Assembly (NCBI GenBank): GCA_963775295.1
Contig: CAVZIK010000006.1
Span: forward strand, 2,232,001-2,296,000
DNA length: 64,000 nucleotides
DNA from: JAMDEO01 sp963775295
GTDB taxonomy: Bacteria; Actinomycetota; Thermoleophilia; RBG-16-64-13
Reading direction: 5' to 3'
Position 1 is the first letter of the stretch; each line of letters opens with the position of its first letter. Under the pieces are notes generated by a model. It saw only the letters and a program-made list of their open reading frames with translations, made no database searches and was not told where the DNA came from. Below, one piece after another: positions 59,749 to 64,000 of this stretch. The translations under genes and the position numbers were made by a program.

Positions 59749-61161
59749 ATGGGAATGGGTCTCGACGCAGCATTTGCGATCGCACCTGAACTCGGTTCGC
59801 AGATTCTCGGTCGTTCGCTGGCCAATGGAGGCGATCTCGCTGAGATTTTCGCCGAAGACAGGCATTCGCTATCCATGCGGCTCGAAGACGGGAAGATCGA
59901 GAACGTAGTTTCAGGCGTTGACCGCGGGGCGTCCCTCAGGCTAATTCATGGGCTGTCGACCTCGTTCGGGTATGTAGAATCTCTGGACGAGGCGGCCTTA
60001 GTGTCGCTGGCCGAGCGCCTGAGCCGCGCTCAAAAAGGGTCTCCGTCCGCGGTTCAACCGCTGCAAGAGTCTCCCGCGCGGCCGAGGTTCTGGGTGCGTC
60101 GCGACCCGGCGCTCGTGGGGGCCGAGCAGAAAGCGGCACTGCTGCACATGCTCGACACCACCGCGAGGGAGATGTCCCCCGAGGTACAACAGGTGATCGC
60201 GGCTTACGCAGAGAACCGGCAAAGGGTATGGATCGCCAATTCGAACGGCGTTACCGCCATCGACGATCGTACCAGGGTGATGATCGCGGTGACGGTCATG
60301 GCCAAACGCGGGGATCTCATGCAGACGGGGCGGGAGACCTTGGCACATCATGGAGGCTTCGAGCTCTTCGACGACGAGGCTGTCGTCGCGTTAGCGACAG
60401 AGGCTACCCACAAGGCCTTGGCGATGCTCGATTCGGTGCCCGCTCCAGCCGGACGCATGCCGGTGATCCTGGCGAATGGGTTCGGCGGTGTCCTCTTTCA
60501 CGAAGCCTGCGGCCACGGCTTGGAGGCCGACTATATCCTGAAGAAGACCAGCGTTTGGGAGGGCAAGAAGGGGCAGCGTGTAGCGTCGCCCGAGGTCTTT
60601 GCCTACGACGACGGCGTGTCCATGGGCATGTGGGGCAGCAGCGGGTGCGACGATGAAGGTACGCCGGGACAGCGAACCACGGTCATCGAGGGTGGCATCC
60701 TGACCAGCTATCTCTCCGACCGCCTGCGAGGCCTCCACTTGGGGCTTCCTTTGACCGGCAACGGACGCAGGCAAGACTTCAGACACATCCCCTATCCGAG
60801 AATGACGAACACTTACTTCGGCCGGGGCAAATATACTCGCGAGGACATAATTGCCGACACCCAGCGCGCCCTTTACGCCAAGAGCCTGTCCGGTGGTGAG
60901 GTCAATCCGGCTACGGGGGACTTCGTATTCGGTGTTGCCGAGGGCTACCTGATAGAAGGTGGAAAAATAGGCTCGGCTGTGCGGGGGGCGACACTCATTG
61001 GCAACGGCCCGGAGGTCCTGCTGGGGATAGACGCCATTGCGGACGACCTCGACATCAAGGCGGGCATGTGTGGCAAGGAAGGGCAACACGTCCCCGTGGG
61101 CAGCGGCCAGCCGACGCTGCGCATTCGCGAACTCACTGTCGGAGGAACGAGCCTCTCATGA
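59749..61161 (+). CDS. tldD: TldD-type metalloprotease subunit
   Basis: A 470-residue zinc protease subunit. The HExxxH motif is in VLFHEACGHGLEADYI; the partner zinc ligand region is MWGSSGCDDEG; further family blocks are RLRGLHLGLPLTGNGRRQDF and PRMTNTYFGRG. With TldE it forms a heterodimer that degrades unfolded peptides and matures some peptide antibiotics (microcin B17) in E. coli. It overlaps tldE by 4 bases (ATGA). Confidence 0.95.
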   Translation: MGMGLDAAFAIAPELGSQILGRSLANGGDLAEIFAEDRHSLSMRLEDGKIENVVSGVDRGASLRLIHGLSTSFGYVESLDEAALVSLAERLSRAQKGSPSAVQPLQESPARPRFWVRRDPALVGAEQKAALLHMLDTTAREMSPEVQQVIAAYAENRQRVWIANSNGVTAIDDRTRVMIAVTVMAKRGDLMQTGRETLAHHGGFELFDDEAVVALATEATHKALAMLDSVPAPAGRMPVILANGFGGVLFHEACGHGLEADYILKKTSVWEGKKGQRVASPEVFAYDDGVSMGMWGSSGCDDEGTPGQRTTVIEGGILTSYLSDRLRGLHLGLPLTGNGRRQDFRHIPYPRMTNTYFGRGKYTREDIIADTQRALYAKSLSGGEVNPATGDFVFGVAEGYLIEGGKIGSAVRGATLIGNGPEVLLGIDAIADDLDIKAGMCGKEGQHVPVGSGQPTLRIRELTVGGTSLS

Positions 61162-62546
61162 GCACTGCCAACTCACCTTGGTCCGATCCACTGGTAGCCG
61201 CGAGAGCGGCCCTGTCGCGTTCCGCGCGGCTGGGAATCGGAAAGGGCGTCGCCCTGGAGGTATACGTGGAGTTCGGGCAGACGGCGTCGGTGAGGGTGTT
61301 TGACGGGAAGGTTGAATCTGTCGTTACGGCGGAGCCCAGAGGTCTGGGCGTGAGGGCCATAGACAACACCAGAGTCGGATACAGCTACACGGCCGATCTG
61401 AGCGCCACGGGCATGGACAAGGCGCTGCTGGAATCGTTGGATAACGCCCTTGCTACGGGTCCGGACGAATTCCAGGCCTTGCCGGAGCGTCCATTGTCAT
61501 ACCCTGTCGTCGAGAACCTTTGGCGGCCCGGTGTCTCCGCGACAGCGATGGATCGCAAGGTGGCCATCGCCTTGGAGACGGAGGCGGCTGCTCTTTCCGA
61601 ACCGGAGATCCATACCATTGAGAGCTGTGAGTATTCGGACACAGAGTCCCGACTTGCGATCGTGTCGACCAGAGGGATCGAGGCCGAGGGAGAGCAGTCA
61701 TTCTGCTTCGCCTACGCCTTCGCACTGGCAGGGGGAGAGGGTGAGCGTCAGTCCGGTCTTGGCTTCACAATGGGGCGCGAACCTGACGAACTTGAACCGG
61801 ACATCGCCGGCAAAGAAGCCGCCGTCAAGGCTCGAGGCTTGCTCGGCGCGTCGCCGTGCGCCACGGGCTCATACACGGTGGTGTTTGATCGCGAAACGGC
61901 GGCAGCGCTGTTGGGACTTATCGCGTCGTCGTTGAGCGCCGATGCCTGGCAGAAGGGCCGCTCAGTCTTCTGTGGGAAGCTCGGAGAAAAAGTGGCTTCG
62001 GAGATGGTGACGCTCTGGGACGACGGCCTCGCATCGGGTGGACTCGCCACTAACCCGTTTGATGGGGAGGGCGTGCCGCAGCGCACTACCCTTCTCGTGG
62101 AGAGCGGCATTCTGAAGAGCGTATTGCACGATACCTATACGGCCCGTAAAGAGCCCGGCAGGGCGCTTTCTACGGGTAATGCCGTGCGCGCTTCGTATCG
62201 TGCGCTGCCGGCGGTCGGGGTGAGCAACCTGGTAATGCGCCCCGGCGAAGGAGAGACGAAAGACCTGCTGAAGAGGGTCGGATCCGGTTTGTATGTGGAG
62301 AGTGTCGCCGGCCTCCACTCAGGCGTCAATCCGGTCACCGGGGAGATATCGGTGGGCGTGACTGGGCGGTTGATAGAAGGGGGCGAAACGGGCCGTCCCG
62401 TGAGGGAAGTGACTATCGCCACCGATTTCATTTCGCTTCTGGGGTCGATTGCGGATTTGGCGGGTGACTGCAGATGGATCCCCTTGTACGGCAGCGTCAG
62501 CACTCCCGCCATAGCGGTTCGAGGGGTGGCGGTGTCGGGTAAGTGA
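61158..62546 (+). CDS. pmbA: TldE/PmbA protease subunit
   Basis: A 462-residue non-catalytic partner of TldD with the same fold but no HExxxH: the equivalent region reads VFDRETAAALLGLIASSLSA. Other family blocks: FDGKVESVVTAEPRGLGVRA, NPFDGEGVPQRTTLLVESGI and ESVAGLHSGVNPVTGEISVG. ATG 61158 overlaps the tldD stop; the open frame upstream is a shadow of tldD. Confidence 0.95.
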   Translation: MSTANSPWSDPLVAARAALSRSARLGIGKGVALEVYVEFGQTASVRVFDGKVESVVTAEPRGLGVRAIDNTRVGYSYTADLSATGMDKALLESLDNALATGPDEFQALPERPLSYPVVENLWRPGVSATAMDRKVAIALETEAAALSEPEIHTIESCEYSDTESRLAIVSTRGIEAEGEQSFCFAYAFALAGGEGERQSGLGFTMGREPDELEPDIAGKEAAVKARGLLGASPCATGSYTVVFDRETAAALLGLIASSLSADAWQKGRSVFCGKLGEKVASEMVTLWDDGLASGGLATNPFDGEGVPQRTTLLVESGILKSVLHDTYTARKEPGRALSTGNAVRASYRALPAVGVSNLVMRPGEGETKDLLKRVGSGLYVESVAGLHSGVNPVTGEISVGVTGRLIEGGETGRPVREVTIATDFISLLGSIADLAGDCRWIPLYGSVSTPAIAVRGVAVSGK

Positions 62547-62575
62547 TCCAAATGGGCAGCTAGCTGGAGGGTGGA

Positions 62576-63496
62576 TTGGACAGAGAAGAGCTGGGGCGGT
62601 TGTTGCTGGAGATTGCGTACCTCGAGGGCGATTTCGTCTTGAGATCGGGGAAGAGGAGTAAGTACTATCTGGACAAGTACCTTTTCGAGACAGAACCGCG
62701 GGTACTTAGGGGCATAGTGCACGAGATGGCGATGATGATCCGCAACCAGCTGGCCGAGGGTGTGGATTATCGAAGGTTGGCGGCGCCGGAATTGGGTGGT
62801 GTGGTTCTCGGGGCCGGTCTATCTCTGGAACTCGGGCTCCCGCTGGTTCTCGTGCGCAAGCAGTCGAAGGAGTACGGCACCGCTAGGCGCGTGGAAGGGC
62901 GGTTGGTGCCGGGCGAGTCCGTGGCTGTTGTGGAGGACATCGTGACTTCTGGCGGAGCCGCGATCTCCGCGGTGGAAGCTCTCCGCGGGGCCGGTGCGGT
63001 GGTTGAAGACCTCTACTGTGTTGTCGACCGGCAAGAGGGGGGCGAGGAAGCGGCAAAAGCTGCGGGGCTGAGACTGCGTCCCTTGTTCACCTCTTCTGAG
63101 CTCGGTATCTTGCCAAGCCTTGATATTGGGGGTTTAGCCCTAAAGAAAGCGGAAAAGCGCTTGTGTGGGGCTTGTGAGATTTGCTACTGTGAAAATGTAC
63201 CGCGTGGACAAAGGGAGGTTACTGTGACCAAGGCCGAGTTTGTGGACAAGCTTGCAGCTAAAAGTGGTCTGACGAAGAAAGACGCGGCGGGCGTGGTTGA
63301 CGCGTTTGTCGAGGTGATCACCGATTCGCTCAAGAAGGGGGAGGACGTTCAGTTCACTGGGTTCGGCAAGTTCTATGTGCAGAAGCGTGAGGCCCGAGAA
63401 GGGATCAATCCCCAGACCAAAGCCAAGATCAAGATCCCCGCTAGCACCGTTCCGAAGTTCAGCGCGGGCCTGGCTCTCAAGACCGCCGTCAAGTAG
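62576..63496 (+). CDS. pyrE: Orotate phosphoribosyltransferase read in frame into HU (no stop between)
   Basis: One uninterrupted 306-codon frame. Residues 1-180 are PyrE (orotate + PRPP to OMP): DFVLRSGKRSKYYLDKY, APELGGVVLGAG and the PRPP loop VAVVEDIVTSGGAAIS. Residues 217-306 are a complete HU DNA-binding protein. The 31-residue link has a CGACEICYC cluster and AT-richer codons (TTA, CTA, TTG, TGT), unlike the flanks, and looks like a former intergenic region. It starts at TTG 62576 with GGAGG six bases before. The frame may give a real fusion, or PyrE with a long tail plus separate HU. A missed stop through sequence error is the alternative. Confidence 0.8.
   Translation: MDREELGRLLLEIAYLEGDFVLRSGKRSKYYLDKYLFETEPRVLRGIVHEMAMMIRNQLAEGVDYRRLAAPELGGVVLGAGLSLELGLPLVLVRKQSKEYGTARRVEGRLVPGESVAVVEDIVTSGGAAISAVEALRGAGAVVEDLYCVVDRQEGGEEAAKAAGLRLRPLFTSSELGILPSLDIGGLALKKAEKRLCGACEICYCENVPRGQREVTVTKAEFVDKLAAKSGLTKKDAAGVVDAFVEVITDSLKKGEDVQFTGFGKFYVQKREAREGINPQTKAKIKIPASTVPKFSAGLALKTAVK
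63161..63190 (+). promoter_or_regulatory. Possible HU promoter inside the pyrE-HU link
   Basis: TTGTGT (63161-63166), 18 bases, then TACTGT (63185-63190) preceded by TGC, giving an extended -10. It lies 34 bases before the internal HU start and explains the AT-rich character of the link. Confidence 0.35.
63224..63496 (+). CDS. HU-family DNA-binding protein (internal start within the pyrE frame)
   Basis: From GTG 63224 the frame encodes exactly 90 residues, the standard HU length: VTKAEFVDKLAAKSGLTKKD, VQFTGFGKFYVQKREAREG, the DNA-binding arm INPQTKAKIKIPA and the C-terminal VPKFSAGLALKTAVK. GGGAGG is seven bases upstream, a strong ribosome site inside the upper reading frame. HU is abundant in the nucleoid, so independent expression is expected. 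This feature is the same frame as pyrE-HU and may be a second product of it. Confidence 0.75.
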   Translation: MTKAEFVDKLAAKSGLTKKDAAGVVDAFVEVITDSLKKGEDVQFTGFGKFYVQKREAREGINPQTKAKIKIPASTVPKFSAGLALKTAVK

Positions 63497-63521
63497 CGGC
63501 TTCGTCGCCAAGTCAATTGTC

Positions 63522-63551
63522 GGGGCCGCTCAATGCGGCCCCTTCTTTTTT
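63522..63551 (+). terminator. Intrinsic terminator after HU
   Basis: GGGGCCGC-TCAAT-GCGGCCCC, a perfect 8-bp stem with a 5-base loop, followed by TTCTTTTTT. Only 22 bases separate it from pyrF, so pyrF depends on read-through or antitermination. Confidence 0.9.
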
Positions 63552-63573
63552 GGGCCCTTCTGGAGGTGGTCGT

Positions 63574-64000
63574 TTGAAGGATCAGAACTTCGCAGATCGG
63601 CTGTTGGATGCGATCGATCGGAAGAAATCCCATGTGGTGGTCGGCCTCGACCCCGACCTAGCACTTCTGCCTCCGGGGCTGAGGTCCGAATACTTCCTCG
63701 ACGGCACAGAACACCCGGACCGGGAGGCAGTAGCCGCGTGCTACCGCAAGTTTCTCGGGGCGATCGTCGGAGCGCTGGCCGACGATGCCGTGGCGGTCAA
63801 GCCGCAGATAGCCTATTTCGAGACGCTAGGGGCGGTCGGCTACGCCTTGTACGAAGAGGTGGTGAGACTTTCTCAGGAGGCGGGACTGCTCGTCATCGCC
63901 GACGTGAAGAGAGGAGACATCGGAAGCACCGCAGAGGCCTACGCTCGAGCCCACCTAGATCTTGCCGGAGCGGATGCTGTGACGGTCAACCCATATCTGG
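63574..64000 (+). CDS. pyrF: Orotidine-5'-phosphate decarboxylase, N-terminal part (cut by window edge)
   Basis: The first 142 codons of a long-form OMP decarboxylase (last step of UMP synthesis). TTG 63574 has TGGAGGTGG upstream. Translation gives LLDAIDRKKSHVVVGLDPDL, the substrate lysine in DDAVAVKPQIAYFE, and the catalytic signature IADVKRGDIGSTAEAYA. It pairs functionally with pyrE just upstream. The gene continues beyond the window. Confidence 0.93.
   Translation, partial: MKDQNFADRLLDAIDRKKSHVVVGLDPDLALLPPGLRSEYFLDGTEHPDREAVAACYRKFLGAIVGALADDAVAVKPQIAYFETLGAVGYALYEEVVRLSQEAGLLVIADVKRGDIGSTAEAYARAHLDLAGADAVTVNPYL

Overview
The window is a GC-rich, gene-dense bacterial chromosome segment. 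It starts inside serA and ends inside pyrF. Indicators of an actinomycete-like (Actinomycetota or a deep-branching relative) anaerobic or microaerophilic organism are a secreted coiled-coil NlpC/P60 cell-wall hydrolase, HrcA/CIRCE-controlled groESL, frequent GTG/TTG starts, long-form HisG, IclR and TetR regulators, and oxygen/NO defence by a hybrid-cluster protein and a flavodiiron protein. The lineage is inferred from gene content only; no rRNA gene is present.

Layout. 0-5 kb: serine biosynthesis (serA, serC), a pilin-like protein overlapping a membrane sensor-like protein, and an MFS exporter. 5-9 kb (minus strand): an operon of a Rid-family protein, a PLP decarboxylase and a URO-D-family protein. 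8.8-11.3 kb: a decay zone with a nonsense-riddled flavin reductase, an intact Fe-S aldo/keto reductase, and a scar joining the start of a molybdopterin oxidoreductase to the end of a metallo-beta-lactamase-fold gene. 11.3-18 kb (minus): transglutaminase-like protein, acyltransferase, NlpC/P60 hydrolase, and a 4-aminobutyrate-type aminotransferase with TetR and IclR regulators. 18-23 kb: PilB/GspE ATPase with two c-di-GMP-type MshEN motifs, a flippase-like protein and a flavodiiron protein. 23-28 kb: hisG, hcp with a divergent CRP/FNR regulator sharing a TTGAC-N4-GTCAA palindrome, a carbonic-anhydrase-like protein lacking zinc ligands, and an acetate-type permease. 28-33.5 kb: DUF4388 protein, rlmH, K+ channel, argS, mutM and tRNA-Gly. 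33.5-35.7 kb: csoR with a palindromic operator, hydrolase, hpt and a nuclease-like ORF.

35.7-46.8 kb is one long plus-strand array: lysA-hom-thrC (aspartate family), then phosphoesterase, cyclic 2,3-diphosphoglycerate synthetase, 2-phosphoglycerate kinase, class II fructose-1,6-bisphosphatase, rho, P1-family peptidase and panC. The two middle enzymes form the complete cyclic 2,3-diphosphoglycerate route, classically known from methanogenic archaea. 46.9-53 kb (minus): HemL-like aminotransferase, methyltransferase, DUF1326 protein, and an operon of a DUF2520 oxidoreductase, YjbQ and a hexulose-phosphate-synthase/RraA fusion. 53-57 kb: uracil-DNA glycosylase followed by tsaE, tsaB and a RimI-TsaD fusion (t6A tRNA modification). 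56.8-59 kb: groES-groEL with promoter, CIRCE and terminator. 59-64 kb: Roadblock-like protein, small membrane protein, tldD-tldE, then pyrE running in frame without a stop codon into an HU gene, a strong terminator, and pyrF.

The best leads are the archaeal-type cyclic diphosphoglycerate pair beside glpX, the stopless pyrE-HU reading frame with an internal HU start, and several genes whose only sensible starts are non-standard codons (mutM on ATC; a CRP regulator and an acyltransferase with no ATG/GTG/TTG). I saw no CRISPR array, phage, insertion sequence or recognisable defence island.
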